Part shown: positions 35,912 to 45,039 of the stretch, one piece after another
Layout of the letters: each line of letters starts with the position of its first letter
Position numbering within the stretch: position 1 is the stretch's first letter
Assembly (NCBI GenBank): GCA_016699445.1
Contig: CP064976.1
Span: forward strand, 2,682,554-2,746,553
DNA: 64,000 nt
DNA from: Deltaproteobacteria bacterium
GTDB taxonomy: Bacteria > UBA10199 > JACPAL01 > GCA-016699445
Reading direction: 5' to 3'
Notes under the pieces: generated by a model
What the model was told of the DNA's origin: nothing
Databases searched by the model: none
What the model saw: the letters and a program-made list of their open reading frames with translations, nothing else
Made by a program: the position numbers and the translations under genes

Positions 35912-36829
35912 ATGAAATCAACCAAGGTTTTGGCCATACTCATGCTTTCGTTTTTGTCTGCGTGCGCTTCAAATCGCTTTGCCTTGCGACGCACAGTCCC
36001 TTCGCAATTTGACATTCAAGGAATACGAAAAATAGCCATCACACCTCTGGAAGGTCATGCGTATGTAGATAGTTATTCAGCGACAGAACTTACCCGACGC
36101 GTTGAACAAAAATTACAACAATCAGGACTCTTTCAAGTCATGCCCACAATGAGTGCTCGTGATATTGTTGGAAACACATCTGATTCGTTTGATGCTTATT
36201 TAGTGGGAGATATTCGCCAATGGAATGTTGAAAAACGAAATGACTATCGACGGGAAGAAAGAGATGTGACCACAGAATCAGGAACTCAAAAACAAACCAT
36301 CACTATTCCTATTCTACATAAAACATCCAAGGTGGATTATTCAGTTGAACTCATTAGCGCCAAAGATCGTCGTCATTTAGGGAGTAAACAATATTCAGAA
36401 GAAAAAGAAACCTCATCAGAGGGAGATTCAATCAAGTATATGACCTCTGATAATGATTTAAAAAATGATGTTTTGGACAAAACACTTTCTCGCTTTGTTG
36501 AAGATATGATTCCGCATGAAGTGAGTTACAATGTTCCCTGGATCAAGAATGATGCGTATAAAGCTGGGATTGATCTGGGCAAACAAGGTCGTTGGCCTGA
36601 AGCTCGCGAAAATTGGTCTTTACTCACCAAGTCAAATCCCAATGATGATGGAGCTCTCTCTCTCATCGGAGTCTCCTATGAAGCTCAAGGTTAATATACA
36701 GAAGCTCAAGCCAAATACGATGCAGCCAATCGCATTCGACAAGATCGTCTCTATCAAGAAGCTTCTCAAAGAGCTTTTAGTTATAAAAATGACAAAGAAA
36801 AACTAGACCGCGAGATGGCTGGGCGCTAA
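35912..36829 (+). CDS. Lipoprotein with TPR-like C-terminus (in-frame stop)
   Basis: The signal peptide ends in a lipobox (LSFLSACAS, lipidated Cys about 18). The N-terminal domain (KIAITPLEGHAYVDSYSATELTRRVEQKL) resembles CsgG/LpoB-like periplasmic domains. The C-terminus is TPR-like (KAGIDLGKQGRWPEARENW, GALSLIGVSYEAQG). A TAA at 36692-36694 interrupts the frame, yet the same frame continues with YTEAQAKYDAANRIRQ to a second stop at 36829, completing the repeat. One substitution (for example Lys codon AAA to TAA) explains it: either nonsense allele or sequence error. Confidence 0.65.
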
Positions 36830-36842
36830 AGCGCTCGGCCTT

Positions 36843-38828
36843 ATGCCTGAACAAAATCAAGTTATCACCCCACCAGACCTTCTTGAAAAAGAAGCTTTAG
36901 ACATTGCCCAAGAAGAAGATGCTCGTTGGCGCCAAGTGCATGCAGCAATCGTTGAAGAGATTCGTGTGACCAAAGAGGATTTTGAAAAAGATCGCACCAC
37001 AGCCCGTGATCTGACCTCTCAAATCGTCGCCTCTCGTCGTGATGAAGACAAAGCGGCTTTGGCCAGTGATGAAGCTGTGGCTCATGGACTTTCCAAGCTT
37101 CGAAAAGAAAAAGGTTCGGATCTCAGCGCGCTTCTCGAAGAGCCCTACTTTGCCCGTGTTGTCACCGAAGAAGAAAATCGAACGGTTGAATTTCGTTTAG
37201 GCACCGCAAGCTTTCCGGCTCAACGTATCATTGATTGGCGCAAAGCTCCCATTAGTAAACTTTATTACGACTATAAAGAAGGCGATGATTTTGGTGAAAC
37301 AATTCAAGGTGTGGATCGAGAAGGTGTGATCAAGATCCGTCGTGGATTTTCGGGCGTGGAGAATGAACTTCACCGGATTGAAACCAGCAAGGGCATTGTT
37401 GTGAATACCCACCCGGGCTGGAAATTTACACCCAAAGAACAAGCTCTCTCACGTACAGATGAGCACGATGCTCACCTACCGTCTATTCTCTCACTGATTA
37501 CTCCAGAACAATTTGGACTCATCACACGTGATATTCAAAAACCTATCGTCATTCAGGGCATTGCTGGAAGTGGCAAAACCACGGTTGGGCTTCATCGTTT
37601 AGCTTGGCTTCTTCATGAAGATAATAGTGACGCCTCTGCTGAGAGATGTTTGGTGGTCATGCATAATCGATCACTGAAAGCTTATGTAGAAAACACACTT
37701 CCTGAATTAAAAATTAAAAATGTTCCCATCCGTACGTATACCGAATGGGCCTCCACATTGACTGATGAACTTGTGGGCGCACGACCTCGCGCAATTATGA
37801 ATCGCTCCCGAGAGACAGAGTTGTTTAAAAGTTCGTCTTTTATTTTGAACAAGCTTCATGATTATGTGTCTCAAAATCCTCACAATCCGGCACAATCTTA
37901 TGTCGAAGAGCTTTTTTCTTTTTATCGCAATTTACTCACTCAAGATCTTCTGTGGAAAGGTTGGGATAAGGTCAAAGTTGAACTCAAACAGCAAGTGGAT
38001 CGAAAACAGACTGATTTGCAGGATGACTCTCTCCTGCTTCATTTAGTCTATGCAGAAAATGGTTATTATCCTTCGGCAACCATCAAAAGTCTGGCCCAAT
38101 GTGATCATATCATGATCGATGAAGCTCAGGATTTTGGACTCGTGGAAATTCGAGCTCTGCTCAATGCCTTGAATGAAAAAGGGACTGTTTCAATCGTCGG
38201 TGATACAGCTCAAAAAATTGTCTCTGGTCGTGATTTTGGCTCTTGGGAAGAACTTTTGCGCGATGCGGGTTTTGCAGATACCACCCCTATTCAGCTCACG
38301 GTTTCGTATCGCTCCACACAAGAAATCATGTCTTTGGCTGCTAAAGTCAGAGGAACAGCACTGACTAAAAATGAACTCTTAAGTTCAGGTCGTCATGGAC
38401 CAGCACCTACCTGGACACGCACAGAAAACCCTCAAGTGCTTCCTAATCGAATTGGACAATGGGTGGCGGCGCGCTCCAAAGACAGTAGCAAATCTTTGTC
38501 TGCCATCATTTGTCGCTATCCCAAACAAGCGCAGGAGCTGGTCGATCAGTTAAGAAAATTAGGCTATACATCTGTCAGATTGGGACATCGCGACCAATTT
38601 GATTTTTCTCCAGGAATTGTCATCACCAATATTCATCAAGTCAAAGGTTTGGAATTTCGCAATGTCTTGATTGTAGATCCCTCAGAAGCCAACTACCCAC
38701 CACCCGACCCTAACAAGCCGGGATCTGAAGAAGGGCAAAACCTTCTCTACGTTGCTATAACACGTGCAGAAGTACGCTTGGATTTTATCGGCAGCGAAAA
38801 ACAAACATCATTACTTCCTCGAATTTAA
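36843..38828 (+). CDS. HelD-like superfamily 1 helicase
   Basis: The 661-residue UvrD-like ATPase begins with a long antiparallel coiled coil (about residues 10-110), then RIIDWRKAPISKLYYDY, typical of HelD/HelR RNA-polymerase recycling factors. The Walker A GIAGSGKTTVGLHRLAWLL lies near residue 240 and the Walker B IMIDEAQDFG near 425. The SF1 motifs VSYRST, GIVITNIHQVKGLEF and YVAITRAEVRLDF follow. HelD strips RNA polymerase from DNA after transcription. It ends the plus-strand cluster that contains the TGFVD paralogues, 13 bases after the lipoprotein gene, and is closed by a hairpin terminator. Confidence 0.85.
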   Translation: MPEQNQVITPPDLLEKEALDIAQEEDARWRQVHAAIVEEIRVTKEDFEKDRTTARDLTSQIVASRRDEDKAALASDEAVAHGLSKLRKEKGSDLSALLEEPYFARVVTEEENRTVEFRLGTASFPAQRIIDWRKAPISKLYYDYKEGDDFGETIQGVDREGVIKIRRGFSGVENELHRIETSKGIVVNTHPGWKFTPKEQALSRTDEHDAHLPSILSLITPEQFGLITRDIQKPIVIQGIAGSGKTTVGLHRLAWLLHEDNSDASAERCLVVMHNRSLKAYVENTLPELKIKNVPIRTYTEWASTLTDELVGARPRAIMNRSRETELFKSSSFILNKLHDYVSQNPHNPAQSYVEELFSFYRNLLTQDLLWKGWDKVKVELKQQVDRKQTDLQDDSLLLHLVYAENGYYPSATIKSLAQCDHIMIDEAQDFGLVEIRALLNALNEKGTVSIVGDTAQKIVSGRDFGSWEELLRDAGFADTTPIQLTVSYRSTQEIMSLAAKVRGTALTKNELLSSGRHGPAPTWTRTENPQVLPNRIGQWVAARSKDSSKSLSAIICRYPKQAQELVDQLRKLGYTSVRLGHRDQFDFSPGIVITNIHQVKGLEFRNVLIVDPSEANYPPPDPNKPGSEEGQNLLYVAITRAEVRLDFIGSEKQTSLLPRI

Positions 38829-38835
38829 AAACACA

Positions 38836-38875
38836 AACCCCTCTTGAATCCATTGCTGTGGATCCAAGAGGGGTT
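38836..38875. terminator. Bidirectional intrinsic terminator, copy 1
   Basis: An 11-bp stem AACCCCTCTTG/CAAGAGGGGTT extends internally by ATCCA/TGGAT around TTGCTG. It lies 7 bases past the helicase stop and 47 bases past the minus-strand gene at 38923. A T-rich stretch follows on the minus strand. A near copy is at 39892-39931. Confidence 0.85.
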
Positions 38876-38922
38876 GTTTAAAACAAAATTTTTGTAACTC
38901 TCCCTTTAATATTATTTTTGTG

Positions 38923-39699
38923 CTATTTTTGAACAATTTCTTTGGAATACAAACACCACACTTGTGGATTGTCTTTATCTTCAGAAAGAACACCTTGAGA
39001 AAGACCACCATCTTTTAAACATTGGCTAGCACTCACGGCCAAATTTAATAAGAGGTAGCTCTTATCATCTTTATTGGGCTCTGTTGTCAGAACCGAACAC
39101 AAACTAATTTTTTCGCATGCTTGTTGCAAAGCCACAGACTCATCCAGTCTCAAACCTTCGACAGAGACATTACCAAGGGATGAAGACAAGCTTGAAGCTA
39201 ACAGAATCTCTGGATCAATTTTATGCTCCTCAGGAGCCGCATAAACACTGTTCGATTGTTCCAAATCTAAAGTGGCATTATATTCAAACTCAACTTTTTT
39301 GGCTTCAGCAAGCGCTGAGGGAGCAATGATATGCTCCTCAGGAGCCGCATAAACACTGTTCGATTGTTCCAAATCTAAAGTGGCATTATATTCAAACTCA
39401 ACTTTTTTGGCTTCAGCAAGTGCTGAGGGAGCAATGATATGTTCCTCAGGAGCTTGATATAAGCTAACAGATTGATCTGAATTTTGAATATAGTCGTATT
39501 CAGGCTCAACTTTTTTGGCTTCAGCCAGTGCTGAGGGAACTATTACATATTGTTCAGGCGCCTGATAAACAGAGGCTTTTAATTCCGAACCATAGTAATC
39601 AACACCTTGTGATCCAGCAAAGCTTGGAGCTGCGGTTAATAATAACGAAAGAGAGGTGATCCCTATCGCGAGTTTTTTTTGGGGGGTGTATTTTTTCAT
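38923..39699 (-). CDS. Secreted repeat protein, paralogue 1
   Basis: The signal peptide (residues 1-28, ending PSFAG) is preceded by MKKYTPQKKLAIGI. Residues 40-165 consist of four units of about 36 residues (YAAPEEHIIAPSALAEAKK, then VEFEYNATLDLEQSNSV). The second and third are nearly identical at DNA level. The C-terminal domain (about residues 175-258) has four cysteines and aligns with that of the next gene: LQQACEKISLC, then SYLLLNLAVSASQC, ending VWCLYSKE. It is probably exported and disulfide-bonded. Function unknown. It ends 47 bases before a strong terminator. Confidence 0.7.
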   Translation of the reverse strand: MKKYTPQKKLAIGITSLSLLLTAAPSFAGSQGVDYYGSELKASVYQAPEQYVIVPSALAEAKKVEPEYDYIQNSDQSVSLYQAPEEHIIAPSALAEAKKVEFEYNATLDLEQSNSVYAAPEEHIIAPSALAEAKKVEFEYNATLDLEQSNSVYAAPEEHKIDPEILLASSLSSSLGNVSVEGLRLDESVALQQACEKISLCSVLTTEPNKDDKSYLLLNLAVSASQCLKDGGLSQGVLSEDKDNPQVWCLYSKEIVQK

Positions 39700-39891
39700 A
39701 CCCTCCTATTCTGCAAAAACAAAACCAACTCATTGTGATAATTAATTTTAATTTAAAATTTTAAAATTAATAATTTCAACTACTTATAACGCATTAATCA
39801 ATAAGACACAATGCGACTTATCAAAACAATAATAACTGCTCATTATTGAGCAGAAATTCGCAAAATTTTTGGCAATTTGGCAGAAAACACA

Positions 39892-39931
39892 AAACCCTCT
39901 TGGATCCATTGCTGTGGACCCAAGAGGGTTT
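39892..39931 (-). terminator. Intrinsic terminator, copy 2
   Basis: The stem AAACCCTCTTG/CAAGAGGGTTT encloses ATCCA, TTGCTG and a paired strand. It is followed on the minus strand by a T-rich run. The flank GTTTAAAACAAATT and the 30 bases behind it are nearly identical to copy 1, showing that gene end and terminator were duplicated together. Confidence 0.85.
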
Positions 39932-39978
39932 GTTTAAAACAAATTTTTTGTAACTCTCCCTTTATAAGACGTTACGTT

Positions 39979-40671
39979 TTATTCGTGACACAATCCTTTA
40001 GTATAAGCACAGACCACTTTAGGATCAGCTTCCGTAGAAGGATCGCCATCGATAGCTTCAACTACACCATCTTTCTCAGGAGTACACTCACTGGAAGCGA
40101 TATAAACCTTCATATAGAAATAACTATTTCCAAGAGAGTCCTTAGGAGTGATGGTTGTGCCGCAATCAACAATCGAGCGACAAGCTTGTTCGAGTTCAGA
40201 AGCTTCAAACCCTCTCAAACATGTAAATGAGAGATAAGAAAAAGGAGATACTGTCGAGCTAGAAGAATCTTCTGTCACCGTTGCAGCAGGTGTCACACGT
40301 GTGGGATCTGAAGTGATGGTACCCGAGCTTGCCATTGAAGACTCACCCGTTCCACCGCCTGAAGATGGTTTTTCACCTAATACAGGCTTTGGAGGCAAAG
40401 CTGTCGTCGAGTAACCTGAAGTCGTAGAAGAGGCTGTTGTCATCGTCAAAGTCTCTTCAGGCTTTGGGACAGAAGATGACGTTGCCGTACTTGCCATCGT
40501 TGGAGACGAAGTGATTGTCGTCGTCGTCACCGTTGAAGAAGATTCTGGTGGAGGCGGTGGAGGCGCTACCGAGTAGGCCGGATCCTTAGCGTAACCAGAA
40601 GCTGCGGTTAATAGGAGCGAAAGAGATAAGATCCCTCCCGCGAGGATTTTTTGGGGTTTAATTTTTTTCAT
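39979..40671 (-). CDS. Secreted Ser/Thr-rich protein, paralogue 2
   Basis: The start is set at MKKIKPQKILAGGILSLSLL (residue 11 of the longer frame), which matches the signal peptide of paralogue 1. The mature part is a P/S/T-rich region of about 130 residues (TTTTITSSP, SSGGGTG). A C-terminal cysteine domain homologous to paralogue 1 follows: LEQACRSIVDCG, SYFYMKVYIASSEC, VVCAYTKG. So signal and C-terminal domain are shared while the middle differs completely. It is likely a surface or secreted protein; function unknown. Confidence 0.68.
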   Translation of the reverse strand: MKKIKPQKILAGGILSLSLLLTAASGYAKDPAYSVAPPPPPPESSSTVTTTTITSSPTMASTATSSSVPKPEETLTMTTASSTTSGYSTTALPPKPVLGEKPSSGGGTGESSMASSGTITSDPTRVTPAATVTEDSSSSTVSPFSYLSFTCLRGFEASELEQACRSIVDCGTTITPKDSLGNSYFYMKVYIASSECTPEKDGVVEAIDGDPSTEADPKVVCAYTKGLCHE

Positions 40672-40836
40672 AAGAAGCTCAGTTTGCAAGCAAAGAGCCA
40701 AATGAAAATTAAATAAAAAAATATAACTACTAAGAATAAAATAACTTTTTAAAATTAACTAACCTCATAATTTCAAAATGATATTTTTTTAAAAAATAAA
40801 ATTTCTTCAAAAGACACTCTCAATCCAAAAACCAAA

Positions 40837-40882
40837 AAACTGCCAAGTCTTCAGCAATCAGCTGCTATATACTTGGCAGTTT
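40837..40882 (-). terminator. Intrinsic terminator of the DUF2058-like gene
   Basis: A perfect 12-bp stem AAACTGCCAAGT/ACTTGGCAGTTT encloses an inner CAGC/GCTG hairpin, and is followed on the minus strand by TTTTTTGG and TTTTTGG. It lies 46 bases after the stop of the gene at 40929. A smaller hairpin TAGGCA/TGCCTA (40915-40931) overlaps that stop codon. Confidence 0.8.
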
Positions 40883-40928
40883 GATAGGCGTATCTATTTG
40901 AAATTAAAAAGGAATAGGCAATTTTTGC

Positions 40929-41450
40929 CTACCGGAAGATCTTGGTAGGACCGTAATTGCGGCGAAAAATGCCGCTCATGGCATGCTGACTTTGTTTGGT
41001 CTGACGGAATTGATCGAGAATATTATGCTCATCAGCACAACGCACACAGAGCCAATAATGCTGAAAGCTTTTATTTGGATGCTCATAATATTCCACATCT
41101 GGAGACGAACGCTGACACGAGTCACAATCGGTTCTTAAATGATGGATGTGCTTATGCTCCAAAAACCCAGGACCTTTTGTCTCAGGAGCTGGCCGAGAAA
41201 AAGTCGGCTTGGGTCGTGGTTTAAAATCAGGTCTCTTAGCAGAAGCGGGTGGAGTCGATGGTTTTGTATTTTGCCCACCCTCTTCAGTTCGCCCCTGTGA
41301 CACAGGCTTTTGAAATCGGGGTGATGCTGTAGGAATGGGAGGACGTTGATGCGCTCTTTGAGCGGCTTTTTGATCTTGTTGAGCGCGTTTAAGCTTTTCA
41401 GCTGTCACTAATCCGGCTTTAAGAAGTGCATCTTGTAGAGTCTGTGTCAT
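40929..41450 (-). CDS. DUF2058-like N-terminus with zinc-ribbon C-terminus
   Basis: Residues 1-35 (TLQDALLKAGLVTAEKLKRA and a charged helix) resemble the DUF2058/YaiL start. The middle (about residues 36-95) is a disordered P/K/R-rich linker. The C-terminus has two CxxC pairs (CDSC and CVRC) about 25 residues apart, with a histidine-rich HKHIHHLRTD, pointing to a metal-binding ribbon. It is probably a nucleic-acid- or ribosome-associated protein. Function unknown. Confidence 0.6.
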   Translation of the reverse strand: MTQTLQDALLKAGLVTAEKLKRAQQDQKAAQRAHQRPPIPTASPRFQKPVSQGRTEEGGQNTKPSTPPASAKRPDFKPRPKPTFSRPAPETKGPGFLEHKHIHHLRTDCDSCQRSSPDVEYYEHPNKSFQHYWLCVRCADEHNILDQFRQTKQSQHAMSGIFRRNYGPTKIFR

Positions 41451-41516
41451 AGGCCGCGCGCTATGACAAAATCAGGAATCGTAATCAACCCAAATTCCGC
41501 AGGTGTTTTTTACTTT

Positions 41517-41608
41517 GTCATCACGAGCCCGAAGGGCATGGTGATCTCCCGATTAATCGAGGGAGATGGCCGCGCTACGGCCAAAAGGCCTTCGCTCGCC
41601 ATTACACA
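41517..41608. repeat. Palindromic intergenic repeat (GTCAT-CGAG type)
   Basis: Nested inverted repeats: the core ATCTCCC/GGGAGAT surrounds GATTAATC, and outer arms GTCATCACGAGC and GCTCGCCATTAC pair imperfectly. A GGCCGCGC/GGCC segment lies between. This matches a widespread class of bacterial intergenic palindromes related to 'GTCATTGCGAG' repeats. The short frame across it (41463-41666) is not a gene. A second, simpler member is at 55068-55113. Confidence 0.65.
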
Positions 41609-41729
41609 CTTCAATAGCTTCAAAAAACAGCTGCTGAACTTAGGGTCTTCTCCCCCACACATCTGAAAAACATAAAATCATATTGCATGATTATTGAATA
41701 ATAACATACCATGATTTCAGGAGATTTAT

Positions 41730-41972
41730 ATGACTCAATTAAAACAAGTGGGGGCTAGTGGTCAGATTACTTTGGGGAAAAAATATGCGGGACAGACAGT
41801 ACAAGTCTCCGAAGATGAAGCTCATCACAGGATTATTTTAGTATTTGGCAAATTTATTCCTAATTCTGAAGCATGGCTTCATGAGGAACCTCAGCAATCC
41901 AAGCTGGATGAGGCCATTCGCTATGCAGAAAAATATCCTGCCAAAGAAACGAAGCTGAAGAGCTTGAAATAA
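41730..41972 (+). CDS. Putative antitoxin
   Basis: The 80-residue protein starts behind a clear AGGAG site. Residues 1-45 look like a swapped-hairpin/AbrB-type strand region (VGASGQITLGKKYAGQTVQV, HRIILVFGKFIP). The C-terminus is a charged helix (EAIRYAEKYPAKE). Its stop overlaps the ATG of the toxin-like gene (TAATG). Assignment is by gene order and size. Confidence 0.65.
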   Translation: MTQLKQVGASGQITLGKKYAGQTVQVSEDEAHHRIILVFGKFIPNSEAWLHEEPQQSKLDEAIRYAEKYPAKETKLKSLK

Positions 41973-42286
41973 TGCCTGAACAAAAATCTTCAGCACTGCG
42001 GCTTGATCTCAACAACCCTGTCTTCCAAAAAGATTGGCTAAGTCTTCCCAAAGAAGAGGTTGAACGATTTCGAGCTTCTTTGAAGCAAATTTCTCAAATG
42101 TCCTGGGATCAGGTTTACAAATCAAAAGGACTTCATTGGGAAGAAATTATTTCCAAAAATGGGCCTGATGGAAAGAAACTTTATTCAATAAGAATAACAG
42201 GTAAATTTCGTGCGGTAGTCTGCCGAGATCAGGAGTTTATGAGATTTCTCACTCTTCATCCAGATCATGATTCGGCTTATCATTAA
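41972..42286 (+). CDS. RelE/HigB-like toxin
   Basis: The 104-residue protein has the strand pattern typical of RelE-superfamily mRNA interferases: GLHWEEIISK, LYSIRITGKFRAVVCRDQEF and FLTLHPDHDSAYH, with basic and histidine residues at the usual positions near the C-terminus. It is translationally coupled to the antitoxin-like gene upstream. The specific subfamily is unclear. Confidence 0.7.
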   Translation: MPEQKSSALRLDLNNPVFQKDWLSLPKEEVERFRASLKQISQMSWDQVYKSKGLHWEEIISKNGPDGKKLYSIRITGKFRAVVCRDQEFMRFLTLHPDHDSAYH

Positions 42287-42325
42287 ACAGAAAAAGTGAT
42301 GAGACTAATATGCTTGTCTTAACTT

Positions 42326-42838
42326 TTAATGAAAAGATTTTTGAATTTTGTCCCAAATTGGGATCAATCCATTAAAATCAGATTCCTTGGATTGGAATGA
42401 AACCAAAAAAGCATCCTCAACCCTGGGAATCACGATCAACCGTTGCTTCATCCGCGTTTTATTGTCGGCCCCTAAATAAGTAAATTCGAAGAGAAGAGAT
42501 TTTTCGTTAGTGACAATAATTTCGTCAAACTTTTCCTTTTTGTATTCAGGAAAACGGTCGGGATAGCGGCGGTTGATTTCTTCGATGAGATTGTCTTTGA
42601 GAGTCCCCACCTTTGCTTTCAGCATCCCTTCTCGAAGCTGACGTCGCATGGAAATCAAAGCGGGAGGATTTTCTTCCTCAGCTCGAAAAACATATCCGGC
42701 CGTAGAGAGATCGGCTGAAATAGGCGTTTCATGGAAAGAGGTCGGGTAGTCCAAACTTAGTTCCAAACCCGTCGTCGTTTTCCAGGACGTGGAACATGCA
42801 CATAAAAACAGGATAGGGATCAGAAAGCGTAAACGCAT
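42326..42838 (-). CDS. Lipoprotein of unknown function
   Basis: The 170-residue protein has a short signal peptide and lipobox (FLCACST, Cys at about residue 15). The mature domain is mixed alpha/beta (LELSLDYPTSFHETPI, KSLLFEFTYLGADNKTRMKQRLIVIPR), reminiscent of PsbP/DUF1795-type folds, but I cannot confirm that. It follows the tail-fibre-like gene by 15 bases, so it is probably in the same operon (45353 down to 42326). Confidence 0.65.
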   Translation of the reverse strand: MRLRFLIPILFLCACSTSWKTTTGLELSLDYPTSFHETPISADLSTAGYVFRAEEENPPALISMRRQLREGMLKAKVGTLKDNLIEEINRRYPDRFPEYKKEKFDEIIVTNEKSLLFEFTYLGADNKTRMKQRLIVIPRVEDAFLVSFQSKESDFNGLIPIWDKIQKSFH

Positions 42839-42853
42839 GGAGGAGAAATAATA

Positions 42854-45039
42854 TTAATTATTAGATGTGGCCAGCTGAATCCACAGGTCGTTCGCTTTTC
42901 CGTCTGTATAGATGAACATGGCTGTGTCATCCGTGCCCAAGGCTGGGTTTGTACCATTCACGACGTTACCCGAGTCAGAAATAGTCACAGCGTTGTCACC
43001 TACACTGGAGATAATCAGAAGATCTCCAGCTTTCGCTCCAGATTCTGGTAATGAGTAGGTACATCCATCAGTGTCTTGACAATTAATTTCTAGATAAGAG
43101 GCTGTGGGGGCTGTTACATCATCGGGAGAAGTCCCGCCGGCGTCGTCAGCAATGGGAATTGATTGGATCCCTAATGAGAGTTTGTCTTCCAACCACAGAG
43201 ACGCTCTAGCGCCTGTCAGCTCCACCCGATCGTCTGTCGTTTCATCGTAAGCCAAAAGAGCATCCTGATCGAGACCAAGATTGAGACCTGTATCATCTCC
43301 CAGATAAAGAGCCTTCCATGGGTAAGATGTTGTCCCAAGAGTGTTCGCTCTATCAGTTTGATTCGGATAAAATTGAACCTCCGTGCTCAAGATCGCTCGA
43401 TTACCTCCTGCCATTGTTGCCCCATGCTTAAAATAAAGACCTCCTGCAGGAATCCATTGAATCCCTATATTACCACCAACTAATTGATGTCCGTATGATG
43501 TTAGAGTTTCATCAGTATTCTGAAAAGTTGTTTCACCATAAAGCATAATATTTCTACTAACTGCATTTCCGTCACTATCCACAGTAAAAGTATTACTACC
43601 CACACTCAGCAACTGTGTTGGCGTACTCGTTCCAATACCCACATTAGCACTCAAGATATTCACTTCATCCGTAGCTTGGTCATCAAACTCAATGCGCCCT
43701 GCTCCGGCACCAAGACCTAACCAATCATCATCTGCCGTATTATCTCCAAATGCCAATCCGCTAGTCATAGAACCAATGCCTGTTATATCACCAGCATCCG
43801 CCCAAGCAGGATTAGCTCCCGTACCTTGAGTTTGAAAAAATTGTCCTGCAGTCCCAGCGCCAAGACGGACCCAATCGGTACCATTATAATACATAACATC
43901 ACCCTGAGCATCGGAGCCCATTGCGATATCCGTCCCATCCACACTATTGTCGGCAATCGTGAGAGCCCCAGCATTGCTCAGTGTCGCATCACCACTCATG
44001 GCAACAGAAGTGGCGACGTTTCCAGCACTCCCCACCAAAATATTTCCAGAACTTAAAGTAGCCAGCTTGCTAAAATCAATTGCAGCAGCCGTATTAATAT
44101 CGGCATTCACAATACTGTCATTGCTGATACCAGCACTAGTGATGGTTGTACACGTGAGGTCACCATTTGCAGCGATTGTTGTAGCATAAGAATTGGCTCC
44201 ACAGTCACTAGGATTTGATGCCAATGCTGTGGCTGTAGCTGAATTACCCGAAACATTGGTTACGCTCACATTGGTGGCCGAAGTCACACGCCCCTTCGCA
44301 TCCACAACAATCTGCGGCACCTGTGTCGCACTTCCATAAGTTGCAGCGGTGACACCTGATGTCGCCAGAGTTGGATTGGGATACGTCCCAGTTAAATCAC
44401 CGCCTGCTGATCCTGAAGGCGCGCCACCTCCTGCAGATACAGCTACAGAAGTCACCGATGTCACACGACCATCCGCATCGACAGTGATTTGCGGCACATT
44501 GCTCGCATCTCCATACACACCCGCCGTCACACCTGAAGCACTCAGTTCCGTACTCCCAATACAATCCGTACAGGCGATATCACCAAAAGTACCCGTCCCA
44601 GAAGCCGTCAAGTTAGTAACCCCTGTAATACTACCCACTGAAGAACCCAAACTATCAGCCACCGTCGCATGACCTGATGTTGTCGCATAAATCGCTGTAG
44701 GCACTGAGCTCAGTGGCGAGCTTAAAACATCACCATCGATGTCCATATTCAGACATAAATCATCTTCAAATAGTCCTGAGGTAAATGGCTCTGTAGATCC
44801 CAAAGCTACGGAAAATATTCCGGTATCAAACGTCACAGTCTGAGTCTCTGTCCAACGCACATCTGTCGCATCTGTACAAGGAGCCAGTTCAAAACGACGC
44901 TTTTGTCTCCATCAATGACTGTTCCATTTTGAAGGACATATCCCTGAAATGGAATCTCATCGACATTGGCCTGAGCTATCGAAAGCCATCCTAAAGCAGA
45001 GGTCAGAATGACAAGACTCATTAATTTTGTGTTTTTCAT
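42854..45039 (-). CDS. Tail-fibre-like secreted protein (frameshifted)
   Basis: The signal peptide (residues 1-24, ending IAQA) is followed by a beta domain (VDEIPFQGYVLQNG). The frame breaks at four A (44891-44894, forward); one more base joins DKSVVFELAPCTDATDVRW. The mature protein of about 700 residues has phage-tail-fibre-like repeats: VPQITVDADGRVTSVTSV and VPQIVVDAKGRVTSATNV, each after GDLTGTYPNPTL-type or TAGVYGDAS stretches. A NVGIGTSTPTQLLSVG segment is typical of fibre C-termini. It is likely a large trimeric surface fibre. It overlaps the upstream lipoprotein gene by 4 bp. Confidence 0.7.

Noticed and set aside
41463..41666. Plus-strand frame of 67 codons
   Set aside because: It is read through a palindromic intergenic repeat and has no ribosome binding site.
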